A DNA stretch of 64,000 bases from Coriolopsis trogii (GCA_020543525.1 JAHYIO010000031.1:1-64000); one strand, 5' to 3'. Positions 23,401 to 36,100 are shown, numbered from the stretch's first letter. A program made the numbers and translations. Notes: generated from the sequence alone by a model not told the origin.

Positions 23401-24239
23401 GTGATTATTTCGATTGTTGGATGGTGTATTGGTCGAGGCATAAGGCTTGTCTTCGACGTTGCTATCTGTATTGAGGCGGGACAATTCGGCTAGATCCCAA
23501 CAGTTTGTGCTGTTGCGCTCGATCGCCAAAGCGGATATCCAGCGCAGGTCATCGAGAGAAGTGAGGTACCCGATGGGATTGATACAACAGTCGGTTCGCG
23601 CACAGTGGCGAGGGACAAGTGAAGCATGATTAGTTACGGATGGGTCCTCTGTGCCTCTTCCTAAGGGTACATAGCATACCGGCGTAGATAACTGTTGGAA
23701 GTGAGTCTCGGAGGAACAGAGTGCACATAGTCCGCGCACCATATGGATACCCGCGTCCTCCGGTAGACAGACGGGTGATAGGAGCCTAGGTGGACTCGCG
23801 ATGGCTCGAGGTTGCGGCAGACACGCGGATAGGGGATAAACGGAAAAGATAGGGTATATGCCGGTTTTACGCACGTAGAATGTGTAATCTACGATGGTGG
23901 AAGGCTTGGGCACGCGTCCTTGGTGCGCTTTTCACGAGAAATGAGGGCTCGACTTGGGACTGCAGAGCTGCGATGTCAACCATGGCTGATTGTACGCGGT
24001 TGAGGGTGGCGGGAGTGATGTGGACTGCGGAGGATGTTTGGGCGGGGAATAATGGTACACAAACAGAACCTGGGTTCGTTAGAAGACGATGTGAGTGAAC
24101 GAAGGAGGGGGCATGGCGCGGTGGAATCTCAGAGAGGAACCATGGAGCAAGCAAGAGCGATACTTGTGCGGTGCATGCTCCCTAGGACAGCTATTTAGCC
24201 CGCATCACTCACATCCCCATATCAGGCAAACGCTGGCTC
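23401..24239. other. Intergenic, no convincing gene
   Basis: Minus-strand open frames cross this stretch from the neighbouring repeats, but they are repeat translations. Nothing else recognised. Confidence 0.35.
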
Positions 24240-24715
24240 ACTGGTGGGGTCCTTTGTTATTCGTATGGGCGTGATGGGCACGAGTGTTGTCCATGCCAAT
24301 GAGAATGAAAGATGTTCGAGAAGGGCGTCCTCGACGCCGCACGCCGCGAGGTTGTCGTGGTCCGAGGTGTTGGCCGCCGCGGCGTGAGAGGTGCCTAATA
24401 GGCACGAGTGTTGTCCATGCCAATGAGAATGAAGGATGTTCGAGAAGGGCGTCCTCGACGCCGCACGCCGCGAGGTTGTCGTGGTCCGAGGTGTTGGCCG
24501 CCGCGGCGTGAGAGGTGCCTAATAGGCACGAGTGTTGTCCATGCCAATGAGAATGAAAGATGTTCGAGAAGGGCGTCCTCGACGCCGCACGCCGCGAGGT
24601 TGTCGTGGTCCGAGGTGTTGGCCGCCGCGGCGTGAGAGGTGCCTAATAGGCACGAGTGTTGTCCATGCCAATGAGAATGAAAGATGTTCAAGCAGGGCGT
24701 CCTCGACGCCGCACA
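24240..24715. repeat. 124-bp tandem array
   Basis: Units start at 24284, 24408, 24532 and (partial) 24656, nearly identical. Each contains the near-palindrome GGCGTCCTCGACGCC followed by gcacgccgcgaggttgtcg. The flanking unit at 24240 is incomplete. Confidence 0.9.
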
Positions 24716-24969
24716 CAGGAGAGGTCAATGACTTGTGCACTATGCAGAGAGTTGACGGGTAATCCGAATACCATTGTCGGAACCCGCATACCTGGAGTTG
24801 GCTTAATCAAAAGTCAGTAGGGCATGGCCGTCATGGGTTAGAGGAGTGCGGCGTCCTTAGGGCACAATGCGCAGGGTTCAAGGAGTCACTTCAATGTGGG
24901 TGTGAAGATATGCTAAGACGAGCCATGGAATTCTATCGTTCTATGCGTATACATGCTGTGCGGATAACT
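24716..24969. other. 3' flank of helicase B
   Basis: No gene or repeat recognised; probably includes the 3' untranslated region of helicase B. Confidence 0.4.
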
Positions 24970-27900
24970 CTAATCCTTCTTGGCCTTGGAACGCGTCTGA
25001 CGCGAGGTCGTACCACGGAGAGAGGATGGCAAGTGGTCAACACCACCAGCAGGTGCCCGCCTCGAGACCTGCAGCCCCATCTGCGCCGCTTGATTGACCA
25101 CCTCCCGACGTCCCTTCTTAGAACTTGTCTGCCCAGCTACAGGAACAGAAGGCATCAACTGTCTCGAGGAAGAAGCACCAGCGTTGTCAGAGGTTGGTAC
25201 CATACTCGTACTCTCAGATGCACTGCCCGCTTGGGAAGCGAGGGTCTTCTTCAACTCGATGACACCAGGGAGGAGTTGGCCTGCTGACTGCAAGCCGTCC
25301 AGTGCACTGCGTTTGCCTGTCTGGGGAGCCTCGCGGTCCTCAGCGATGGTCTTTGCTCTCTTCGCGGGAGGAGCGCGGCCGCCGACGCTTCCGATGTCGC
25401 TGCCACAATCGCTGAAGTCGTCGTCGCTATCGCTATCGCTCTCAAAGATCTTGGCACCCCAATCTTGTGCCTGCCCTTGGAGGTCAAGGGCATCCGCAGG
25501 CGGCAACCGCGCAAGCCGTCGACGCCCTTTAGGCGGAATAGGGTCGAAAATGGCACTGCGAAAAGGCGGAGGCTGAACGTCACTTGGCGTAGGCTCGAAG
25601 TCAGCATTTTGCTGGTAGTTCACAGGAGGTGTTGATGGCGGGTCATTTTCCGGTGGCTCCGGACCAAAGATCAGGTCGCCAGTCATGGGGATAGGGAAAG
25701 TGGTGGGACTCGCAATGATGGGAGGAGGCACTGTGACTGCGCCAGGCGGTGCATTCGCTGGTGACTGCGCGGCCGTGGACAGCGGCGTCTTGGACGGCGC
25801 GACTCGCGGGGTACCTTCTCGACCATTGGGAGGGGCCGCGCGAGGTTCCAACATGTCGCTGGCCTGCGGAATCTCGTCAACACGTTCCTTGAGGGCTGGC
25901 TTATGACGAAGCGGAGGCGTCTTGGACGCCCCGCTGTCCTCCGCGACGTCATTGGCAGGGAGCTCGGACGAAGGCCCACGGAGCCCCGCGCCAGGAGGCG
26001 TCTTGGACGCCGCGGTGTCCTCCGCGACGTCATTGGCAGGGAGCTGGGAGGAAGGCCCACGGAGCCCCGCGCCAGGAGGCGTCTTGGACGCCGCGGTGTC
26101 CTCCGCGACGTCGTTGGCAGGGAGCTGGGAGGAAGGCCCATGGAGCCCCGCGCCAGGAGGCGTCTTGGACGCCGCGGTGTCCTCCGCGACGTCGTTGGCA
26201 AGGAGCTGGGAGGAAGGTCCACGGAGCCCCGCGCCAGGAGGCGTCTTGGACGCCGCGTCGGCAGGTGTCGCCGATGGTGCCCTCCCCTGCGGGGTCTCGT
26301 TGACCTTCTGATTATCGACTTTGGAGGCCTCGGGGTCACCTGCGTATAGCCATGTAGTTAGCAGGTGTCGGCACACAATCATCATTACTCACTCTCATTC
26401 TCTTGCTCCGATTCAACGACAGCAGGGCTCTTCGGCTTAGGTTGGGCCTTGCGCTTCGTTTTCTTGGCAGGCGGGGGCTGCTGCGACGCCCCTTCACCAG
26501 TGTTCTCGCTGTCCTCGGTAGATTTGGCGGCCTTCCTCTTCTTCGTGGCTGTTTTTGGCTGCGATTCAACAGCTCCCTCGTCCTCGTCTCCCTGCGTGAC
26601 CTTCTTCTTTCTCGCCCTGGTCTTGCCTTCCTTGGACTGAGCCGGTAGGATGTCCTCGTCGTCGACGATATCGGCATTGTTCTGATCAAAAGCACGTTCT
26701 ATGAGACACGTTAGCGTGACTTCAATTCAAATAACCAATCACACTTACGCATGGTAACCGAACAATTCATGAAGGCTTGATGAATTCGCGCCTTGTCTGT
26801 GGAGATTGAGTTCAGGAAAACATCCGGCGTGTCCCTCCCGATCAGGCGGTAGACGTGTACGGTCTTGGGCTGCGGATATCTCCAGATACGTCCGATGAGC
26901 TGGGAATCATCCTGAGCAGACCACAGCGTGTCCTGTTACAATATTTACCCTGAGCTTACCATCACTGAAGTTACACAACACACAAGGACTGACCAGGATG
27001 ATCAAGATATTGGCGAAGGCGACATTGAGCCCCACCATACCAACCCCTGATAGGATGAGGACATCAATGTCAGGATCCCTCTTGAAGTCCTCCAGAGCCT
27101 TGGTGCGTTGACGCAACGGCATCATGCCATGCAAGGTCAGCCAGCTTAGCCCGGCTTCTGTCAATGCCTGCGAGTATAAGTGAGCTCAGATGTGCGCGTA
27201 CCGTAAGTGCAAAGGAGCCTACCCTCTCGAGCACATAGTTGTTGTGGGGGAACTGCGAGAAGATCACAGTCTTGTCCCTACCAAGTTCAGGTCCCTGTGG
27301 AATTATGCTCAACGCGGGAGGTTCTCCATTGGGCCCAGGGAGATATTTCGGGTTGGGTTCCAGGACGTTGTCGCTCCCCGGTTTGACCCAGAGAGGTGGA
27401 AGGCCCGGTGCCAATTTGTGGTGCTTGAGGATTGCGAGGGCCGCATCAATCTTTGTGGACGGATTGTCGACGTAGAGGTCGTCGGGTGACCACACGTTGT
27501 CCGTTGCCAGGTCGCGATGCGTTAAGCACATCCGAATGCCGAGGTAAAACGCCTGTCACAACAGTGTTCAGTATTCATAAGAGATTGGCGTCTTCGACGC
27601 CTCACGGCAGCCTGGCCTCGATGCGTCCAGGGATACGCATTGAGGGCACAGGATGGCATCGCGGGGGCGGCGTCAAAGACGCCCCCACCCGTGATTGCTC
27701 CTCGGAGGTACAAGGGACCAGGCTGCAACTGAGGGACGTCATAGCATGGAATAGAACTCACGTGCAGCTGTCGCACCCCTGCGCCTTCCTTCACCACTTG
27801 TTCCGCCAGCTGATCGAGAACGCTGCGCTCCTCCTCCGTCAGTGTCAGCAACAACGGATGCTCGTGATATGGGGGCAGGCCGGAGATTGGTTCGCCCTTC

Positions 27901-30348
27901 CAGTCGAGGGAGTCGATCGTGCGGCGAATGATGTGCTCTTGGAACAGCTCACGGAGCTTGTCAATCCATTCCTGGAGCGAGCGGTCGTACTGCGTTTCGT
28001 AGTCCTGCCTCTTGGTCTTCTTGCCTTTTACGAACGCCCGAGCGACCGTGGCTTCATTGATACCCGCCGCTTTGCGCTCGGCACGATCCTTGCGCTTGAA
28101 TTTATCCGTCATACGGCGGTATTCGTCGAGCTCGTCCGCGTCTTCCTCAAATCCACGGATTCCCAGGAAGTTGCCTATATTGACGAGATCCTGTAAGAAG
28201 TTAGTGTGATAATGGGTAATTTGTGCAGGCGGACGTACCTGAGGGGTTGACATCACCGGGGTAGCTGACATAGCGACCATGAATAGTGCGCGATGCCGAA
28301 GCTCCTTCGCCCCGATGTGGAACTTGTTCGGCAGGCGGAGCATATGGGCCTCGTCAAGGATGAAGTTGTCGTATTGACGCCCCGCCCCGAATAGAGTCTG
28401 AGCAGCGAGCCTGCCGCTGAGATTCTGCGCAGGACGCGCCCGGTTGTGTACCTCACGAGCAGATTGGTCGAAGAAGCAGTGCTGGGCATCCGACTTGACA
28501 GCCTACAAGTATATCAGTTCGTGTTCGGTGAGGTGATAATCCGACTACTTACAGATATCGTCGCAACAATGATGCGCCTGTTCATCGGCACAGGAAGCTG
28601 ATTGAACTCTCTCCAGAACGCGTCCCGATTCTGTTCCCTGCACGCGGCGGTGTACGGGAGGACAGCGAAGGCTCCGAACATGAGAAAGCGATGCATCTCG
28701 GAAATGACCTGATCGAGGAGGTTCCCTGGGACGACGAGCAGCTGAGGCAGATTTCCCGCGTTCGCGGCCACAGACCCGAACTTGTCCTTCTCCGCTGTGA
28801 GAGAAGAGTTATTACTGCACCTGCAGGGCCTGGACTAAAACATACCAAACGTCCCTGGAAAATGCCCTAGTGTCGCGAAGGAGGCTTGATAGTAGACCGA
28901 GGCAGCGATAAACGCTAATGCCTGCCCCGTCTTTCCAAGGCCGACCATGTCCGCGAGGGCAGTGTTCCTCCCAGCGAACTTGTTCTCGAGGAGCGCAAGA
29001 ACGCCCACCTTCTGGTGCCAACGGAGGCGAAGAGGGACGCCATTCCCAGCAGTCTGCATGGCGCGTCCCTCTGTGGACCACCCGTCGATGAGGCCGTTTG
29101 GATCGTCGACCTTGTTGAAGTCAGGGAACGTGTCCTCGATGCCAAGAAGTTGGTCTATAGCCTCTTCGTCGAGAGACGCGTATTTCTCGGTACCCTCTTT
29201 CCAATTCTTGAGGTCAAGTCCTGCGGCGGGCTCCGGGAGTGGAGTGTCGTCTGCGTCCTCCTCCGCGGCCTTGAGAGTCGCGCCCACGAGAGCTAGGATG
29301 CTTCTGACGTCCTCTTCAGTCGGGATGGTGAGCAAGGCGCGTCTGAGACAGAGGGGCAGGCCTGCGCACGGTTAGTCTAAGAGTCGCCCGCGTCACCCAG
29401 GTGAAAGAGATTACTCACGACCGGGGGGTGCCTTGTCACCCTCGATGAGCAGCAGCTTAATCTCCTCAGCCTGTTCGCAGTAGTGCTTCACGCGTTGACC
29501 ACTCTCCGCGTCGTGGAAGAGCTTGAGCTTCTCAATGAGCGTGGACACCTGTTTCAGGTATTTGCGGACAGCGGCCATTTGCGGCGTCTTCGACCCCACT
29601 ATCTCTATAGAGACCTACAGTTAGCACACGTAATAATGGTAGTAGTCGGGAGCCTGCGTACTCTGATACAATTGATCTGCAGCGCTCCGAGCCCTCTTGA
29701 CATACCCACGGCGCGTACTGTAGGACTTGCGCCATCTGTGCCACGTGTGCGCGCAGAGTTGTGTCACGAACCGCGAGACCTGGTAGTGGGGCATTCCATC
29801 GGGCTTGAATCCGTCGGCGCCGAACAGCCTTGTGACAATGTCATTGAAGGCCATGCCAGCCCAACTCTCCTCCATGGTCATAAGCTGGCGAAGACAGCCT
29901 TGTAAGCCCGAGCAATTGTGAACCGTCGCACGCAGCTTACCGAAGACCCGTCGGGGGTAGCGACCGAGTACATAGTGCGCCCATGGGCGGCCATGGCCTC
30001 ATCAATGATTGTGTTCACACCCCAGGATTTCCAGCGATCGCCGACCCATTCACGGAGCGCGTCGCGGCCCTCGAAGTTGGCTTCGGACTTCCTGTAGAAC
30101 CTGAGACGTGCATCCGCGCTCGAGTGCGCGTAGTACTTGTGAACAAAAGCCCGGATGGCGGCGAGTTTGTCCTCGTCCAGGAGCACGTCCTCCGGATCGG
30201 CCTCGAGGACCCATGGGGGGTGTTGGACATCGGTGAGGTTGCGCCACTGATCCCAATACCAGGGGGCAGGGTGGTCAAAGGGATCTGAACCTACGCTCAT
30301 GGTCAACGCGAGTTCGAGGAGCGCACATGCCGGAGGTGGGGTGGGCAT
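24970..30348 (-). CDS. SNF2-type helicase/ATPase-like protein B
   Basis: Paralogue of helicase A, about 1,550 residues in about 12 exons. The start at 30348 (MPTPPPAC) aligns with helicase A. Exon 1 is 30348-29941 and exon 2 starts at 29884. Motifs: I, DMVGLGKT; II, ILDEAHM (canonical DEAH, unlike A); III, AMSATP; V, GVGMVGLNVAFANILII; VI, QLIGRIWRYPQ, followed by VHVYRLI. The C-terminus has a Lys-rich basic region (about 26400-26700), then four to five 29-residue repeats with SKTPPGAG and NDVAED, and a final Ser/Lys-rich tail. The intron 27762-27553 (210 bp) sits at the same place and phase as the 625-bp intron of A and carries GGCGTC-type palindromes. Nuclear chromatin or DNA-repair type activity is inferred from the family; the true substrate is unknown. 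Confidence 0.88.
25910..26270 (-). repeat. 87-bp coding minisatellite in helicase B
   Basis: Units spaced 87 bp (29 codons) code SKTPPGAG...GPSSQLPANDVAEDTA. Each contains GGCGTCTTGGACGCC or a close variant, the same inverted-repeat motif found in neighbouring noncoding repeats. The reading frame is kept throughout. Confidence 0.85.
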
Positions 30349-30370
30349 CTTTGGACGGGCACACAGAAAC

Positions 30371-30458
30371 GTGAAGAACAATCCTCACGAGACTGGCGAT
30401 GGGCGGTGTAACGGTGACGGTGGCGGTGATCCGCAGAAACGTAAAGAACAATCCTCAC
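30371..30458 (-). promoter_or_regulatory. Two copies of the shared upstream motif (gene B)
   Basis: GTGAAGAACAATCCTCAC at 30371-30388 and GTAAAGAACAATCCTCAC at 30441-30458, 23 and 93 bp upstream of the helicase B start codon. Each sits between cagaaac and gagact. Confidence 0.65.
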
Positions 30459-31374
30459 GAGACTGCAGAGGGGGGAAGGGGTGGAAAGGTAAACTATGAG
30501 CTCGCCTGGCCCGTGGCCTTATATATATGTGTGTCGGGTTAGTACTGGCGGCATGAGATGGGACATTGTTCTGCAAGGTGATAGGAGGTGAGATATGGGC
30601 TAATCGCTGATCGCAGAGATATCATACCCACTCGGTTGTGGCTCCATCGAGACTACGCGACTCGGACCATACGATTTGCGGCCCTAGAATCCTCTGATGG
30701 AAAGGAAAATCGGTTAGTGTATGATCGGTGGCGTTGTCCAGTATGTTTAAGCAGCGGGTGGTCTTGGGTAGCGACGCGTAGATTGATGCGGGCGGTTCCT
30801 CGTTAGAAAGGCGGCGGCTCAGACGCCGCGCGCCGCGGGTCAAAGAGGCACTGTGGCCATAAACGTTGCGCACGGAGGCGTCTGTGACGCCGCCTGTCGC
30901 GGGGGACTACTTCTGCGCACTGAAGCCCTCGCGCGAGCAGCCATGGCGTCGGGAAGCGGCGCGCGGCGTCGAGGACGCCTCACTCCTGTGTGCGTGTGCG
31001 AAACGTGAGAACTTACCTAGTGAGAGGATCGTAATCTCGCATCAGAGACGTTGTGTGTGTATGTATGGCAGGGAATGGCGCCGTGACAATGTCGTCAATC
31101 GGGGGCAAGCCGGCCGAGCATAGGCTTGGCATGTTTGCGCCAGTTGCCGAGGGGAATGGTCGCCGCGCGTGGGCCGTCCAGGACGGCGAGATGGTGTGTC
31201 AAATCTGTACGCAGCGCCACAGCCGTGCGTGTTGCGAGGCGTCTTGGACGCCGTCAGCTTCGTCCGTGGGCCAGTATTCAGCCGCGGTGCTCAAGAGTCG
31301 GACAAGCATCGGCTCAGAGTTTACGGAATCGTTTGGCGGGAGTCGCTTACATAGTGGTGTGGTAAGTGGGTACT
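30459..31374. other. Intergenic between genes B and C, left part
   Basis: Contains scattered GGCGTC-NNN-GACGCC copies (around 30875, 30965 and 31238). No coding sequence recognised. Confidence 0.5.
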
Positions 31375-31706
31375 AGGGCTGCTCAATTCTTGTGGACGCT
31401 GGACGTTGGACGCGTTCAGAGCACTTTGACGTCTTGCTCCTCCCTCTCCTCCTCAAAGCTCTCGCAGCGAGCTAAACTAGCCTTGGGATGACGTCGGAAT
31501 TCTTCTGTGTTCGTGAAATACGGCACCCTAGCCGATGCATGTGTTTCAGGGATATGCATCTTGCGGGAGCTGGTGGGACAGCGTTGACGCCACCGAAAGG
31601 GCAAAAGCGCGCGGAGGATGTCAGCTGTTCTCGCTTACACCATTGCGTCCATCAAAATGCTCTGAACGCGTCCAACGTCCAGCGTCCACAAGAATTGAGC
31701 AGCCCT
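31375..31706. mobile_element. MITE with about 49-bp terminal inverted repeats
   Basis: 332 bp. Both ends begin AGGGCTGCTCAATTCTTGTG in inverted orientation and match for about 49 bp before diverging. A 3-bp ACT flanks each side (31372-31374 and 31707-31709), consistent with a target duplication. No coding capacity. Superfamily not assigned. Confidence 0.75.
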
Positions 31707-31716
31707 ACTTGAGTGT

Positions 31717-32225
31717 CTTGCCGAGATGGCTGACGTGTCAGCAGAGGTCGCCAGATTGGCCGAGACGCAGGAACGTGAAGAACAATCCTCACGAGGCTGC
31801 AAGAGAGTCGCCAGGAGGTGCCAGTTTTGCGCATGGTCCGGCGGAGAGTGTGCGGGACGGCAGCAGGGTTTGACCTCCCAAACACTTCGAAACGAAGCCG
31901 GCGCCGCGCTCGTCTTCAGATCCACCGGACGGGGAGGGAGGAGGAGGAAGAGGGAGGAGGAGGAGGAGGAGGGAGGAGAGCACGTGTACACGGATAGGGG
32001 CCGAGATAACCAGACACCGAGAAAACATGGATACACCAGAAGAGAAAGGGTGCCGCAGGACTATTGTCCCGTGTCTTGCCGAGACGGTTGACGTGTCGTC
32101 AGAGGTCGCCAGATTAGCCCGAGACGCAGGAACGTGAAGAACAATCCTCACGAGGCTGCAAGAGAGTCGCCAGGAGGTACCCGAGACGCAGGAACGTGAA
32201 GAACGATCCTCACGAGGCTGCAGGA
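31717..32225. repeat. Duplicated segment with three more copies of the shared motif
   Basis: Copies at 31717-31818 and about 32077-32180 share cttgccgaga.gg.tgacgtg, gtcgccagatt and gcaggaacgtgaagaac. The motif copies are 31775-31792, 32134-32151 and 32196-32213 (one substitution). A GA-rich simple tract lies at about 31930-31980. Confidence 0.75.
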
Positions 32226-32824
32226 GGGGAGACGAGCCGAGCCGCGAGATGTCAGGAGTAGGCGTTGAGTATGAGTATGTTCAATCGAAGTCGCTTCGGT
32301 CCACGTGGCGATCTGAGATGCCATCTTCCTCATGTGCTGCGGACTAATCTTATCTCATAGAAGTCTAATCGCCATCTCCACATGGAGATCTTCATTATCT
32401 TCTTCGCACAGCCACCGGCATGGCAAAAGCCAAAAGGCCGACTTCCCGGCACAGCCACCCCCACCAAACAGCGCCAAACACAAGCTCGAAAATCGCTAAG
32501 TCCAACATCGTCGCTTCCACGTACCCGACATCTGTTCCGCATCCCTCATCCCTAGGTTTTGGAGGGTAAATCCTTCCATCTCCTTTCCCACTTCTCTACT
32601 CACTTCTGGCACCCCCCCTTGCTCTTTGGCTCTGATCATCATCCCACCATCTCCGACGGTTCGCCACGTAGTCACCCTCACGCGACAACCGACGTTTCAC
32701 CCACCAACTCGCCCAGTCGATACGGCTCCGACCACCATCTATCAAGTATCCAGTCCGGAACTTCTGCGATCTTTGTCCAACAAGATCCCCGTCTCCCCTC
32801 TCCTTCCCCTTGCTTCCGGGTTCT
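32226..32824. other. Intergenic, nothing recognised
   Basis: Pyrimidine-rich sequence upstream of gene C with no gene or repeat identified. It may contain part of the gene C promoter. Confidence 0.35.
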
Positions 32825-33012
32825 GTGAGGATTGTTCTTCACACCTCCCGTCGACTCATACATCTCCCTCTCTCTCTCCCACCCACTGTGTGTTGTCATT
32901 CCGGGTTCTGTGAGGATTGTTCTTCACACCTCCCGTTGGCACCTACCTCTCTCCCTCTCTCGCATATCTCGCGTATCTCGAACCTCTGGGTTCTGTGTGG
33001 ATTGTTCTTCAC
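32825..33012 (+). promoter_or_regulatory. Three copies of the shared upstream motif (gene C)
   Basis: GTGAGGATTGTTCTTCAC at 32825-32842 and 32910-32927 and GTGTGGATTGTTCTTCAC at 32995-33012, each preceded by gggttct and followed by acctcccg. These are the complement of the motif at genes B and E, including the adjacent agaacc. Spacing is 85 bp. They end 165 bp before the gene C start. Confidence 0.65.
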
Positions 33013-33177
33013 ACCTCCCGTCTCGCCCTCTGCCGATTTTCGCTGTTCGTACGTGCTTATCTCGCGATTCCATTGCCCATATGTCACATAGCTCACCTTG
33101 CTTGCGCACAGGATATTCTGCTTGTGTCCTCGTCCGACTGTCCATTTCCCTCGCTTGCTCATCCGACCATTGAAAAT

Positions 33178-36100
33178 ATGGAGCTGTCTACTCTGTAAGT
33201 TGCGACACTTGTGAGAATATATATCCGCATGCTAAACTGTCCACAGGCAAAACTACCCGCTCAAGCGCCTCTTCTTCCAAGAGGACAACTCTATGTTCGT
33301 CCTCATCAACCCATCCGAGATTGAGTCCTACCCCGGAATGATTCTCGAGTGCCCGTACGATGGTGGCGCATCAGGTCGAGACCTGCGCAAGGCCCTGTGG
33401 GTGAACAAGAAGTGCCCGGAGCTCGCATACATGCTCCGATCGTTTGACATCGAGAATCAATGGATGGCTCAGGTTGGCGTCAATGTCAAGAAGCTTGAGT
33501 TTGAGCGGTATGGGAATGGCGTGCGCATGAAGAAAGACATGCTCGACAACTGGGACCGCGTCGAGAAGGCTCTCCTTTGGCTCAGCGAGACTCTTTTCGC
33601 AGCCCTCCCGCCGTCCCCTGCCTCGAAATTCCCTCTCGATCCTTTCTGGCCCCTCCCCAGAGAGTACAAGTATCAATGGATCCATCCTCACGAGACGGCC
33701 GCGCGCATTGCAGCTGTGCGCGCGCGAGACGCCATGGGTGTGCTTGCAGCTCGGTGCACCCTCGCGATTGCCCTGACGAAAACCCTCCTCCCTCCTCCGC
33801 CTGCCCACTATCCTCCCTCCTGGGTACAAATCATCATGCCCAAGGTATCCGGCAACTGGCTCACCATTTTCCAGAACAGTTTCATCCCCGACCTATCTCC
33901 CGGCATCCGCGTTGGTGCATATTGCTCCATCACGAAAGACGAGCGCCGGTTGTGCTGGATCGACCACCTCCCCGTGATGGCTGCTGTCGGCCTCCCCATC
34001 TACATCGAGGTCCCCCGTTCCGAGCAATTGTTTGAGACACTGTTGGATCAGCCCTGGTTCCAGAGTATCTGTAGCTCTGGCCAGCAACACTACATACCTG
34101 CTCCTCGTCGTTTACCAAATGTCGACCCCGCCAAGGTCGCTGCCAATTCTGTGTATGGCTTGGCTCGCACGTTCCGCTGGGACCGGTTAAAACCCAGGTT
34201 CGATTTCCAACTGGCAGTTCCCCAGAGCAGTGAAGGCCCTTTGCCAGTCCCAGGCGACGCTCCACCCGCTCAAGATGCACCAGCAGTCGCGGACATCCCG
34301 CACGGCAAAGGACAACGGCCGGGGGAATCCTATGCGGAATTCTTCAAGCGACGAGAGGAAAGGGCAAAGGACATCATGGCGCAAGAGTCGGACACGGCGC
34401 GGGCTGCCCGCCTCGAGCGGGAGCAGGCGAACGCTGCGTTCAAATATCCCCCCCATAAAATTCCCATCTTCCTTTGGGTAGAAGTCGGCGAGATCGACCC
34501 GAACGTCAACCCGGACTTCCTTGAAAAGGATTATCGCCAACTTGTCGGGAGGCGCAAGCGAGAAGAAATCTGGCACCAGTATACTGTCAAACAGAAACGC
34601 TACGACTCTTTCCACAACGAGTGGGATATCTGTCCGAAGTTGTGCCCTGATGACGAGCTATCCGACGACCACTCCGACGACGAGTTCTACGCCCCGTTGA
34701 CCTTCGCACCCCTGGCCCAGCCGCTCATGAATGGTCCTCCAACCGCGACCTCTTTTGTTCACCCGACGGCTCCGCCTGTGCCTTCGTCATCTCACGCTGA
34801 GCAGCCACTTCCATCCAACTCCAAGTCGAGAGCTGAGGGGAAGTCGTCGGGAGACATGTCTGCGCCCTCGTCGGTACCTGTCGCGGAGGCCACGGAGGAA
34901 GGGGAAATCCCTACCTTCCTCATGGCATCATTTGGCTATGACTTGAGCGAGTTCAGTCAGGCCGACACCGTCAACTTCCTCCCGAAGTTCGATTCCGCGT
35001 CCGAGCTCTTCTGTCAGCGCTATGGAGTGCTCCCTCTCGAGAATCCACCGGCTGAGTGGTTTGAAAACGACTACACCACCGAGCTCCTCCGCAAATCCAT
35101 TGGGTACCTCCGCTCGGACCGAGAAGATGGTGGTGTTTTTGCGGTCAATGAGGCGTACATGATCTGCTTTGGAGCCTTCATCGACGGTCTCCTCAAGAAG
35201 CCTCCCGCAATCCCCCCTGCTGTCTGGGACCTCCATCCAGACAACGAACAGAACATCCTGCGCGCCGGGCTTATACATCCTTCCCTGCAAGTTACCAGGA
35301 GAGAACTGTCGAGGAATTCGTGGTACTTCCTACGCTACACCAACGACGAGGTCCTGCAACTGGACTGGGAGCTCATAGTTCCTCATGCGGCCACCGTGGT
35401 CACCCTCCTCCGTGTGCATAACATCGACAACCGCCAAGAAGCCGCAGAGTACCTCGTCAGCAGAGGTATTCCGTTCCGAACAATCTATCAGCCCGATCAC
35501 AGGACACCGATGAACCTCAGGCCCGCCCCCCCAGTGACACTTGGATGGCGTGCAGACAGCATGTCTCTCAATGCGTACGACTACACGTTATACGAGAGGC
35601 GGGTTTACGACCTCCTTTCGGGTCCGAAAGGACGTGCTGCTTTGCTCCGGGGAGGCATTGTCTGGAGGATAGCGATGGAAGTCATGCATGGCGGGCTGGT
35701 TGACGCAGCGGTCGATGGGCCTTCGCAGGACGTCTTTGTGTATGGCGAGACGTTCCGCCCAAACAAAGGCGACGATTGGTACGACGATGGGCTCACCGCA
35801 GACGAGATTTCTCTCATTTGCGGTGTCTACAAAGTCTGTTCCAGTACGTATCCTTTCCTTCATTCATTCACTATCGCTAACGAAACGAATGTTCTCCTCT
35901 TATGTAGATGCCCACAACACGCAGACGTCGGATATGTCGTGGTGGCCCCAACCTCACTATTGGGACCGCGGCACATACAACAACGGGTTCTGGAGTCCCT
36001 GGGCCGAAGGCTGGTTCCTCGCGCGATTGAGCTCCATTCGCAGCAACGAGGCCAAACTGTACGGGTCAAAGCTATGGGGAAAAAACCTCAAGTCCGCCAA

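Noticed and set aside
22711..23913. Minus-strand open frame of 400 codons
   Set aside because: It runs through the diverged GGCGTC repeats and reads the same repeat several times; no splice pattern or domain.
31726..32091. Plus-strand open frame of 121 codons
   Set aside because: Made of a duplicated noncoding segment and a GA-rich simple repeat (Glu run); no ATG context or homologous block.
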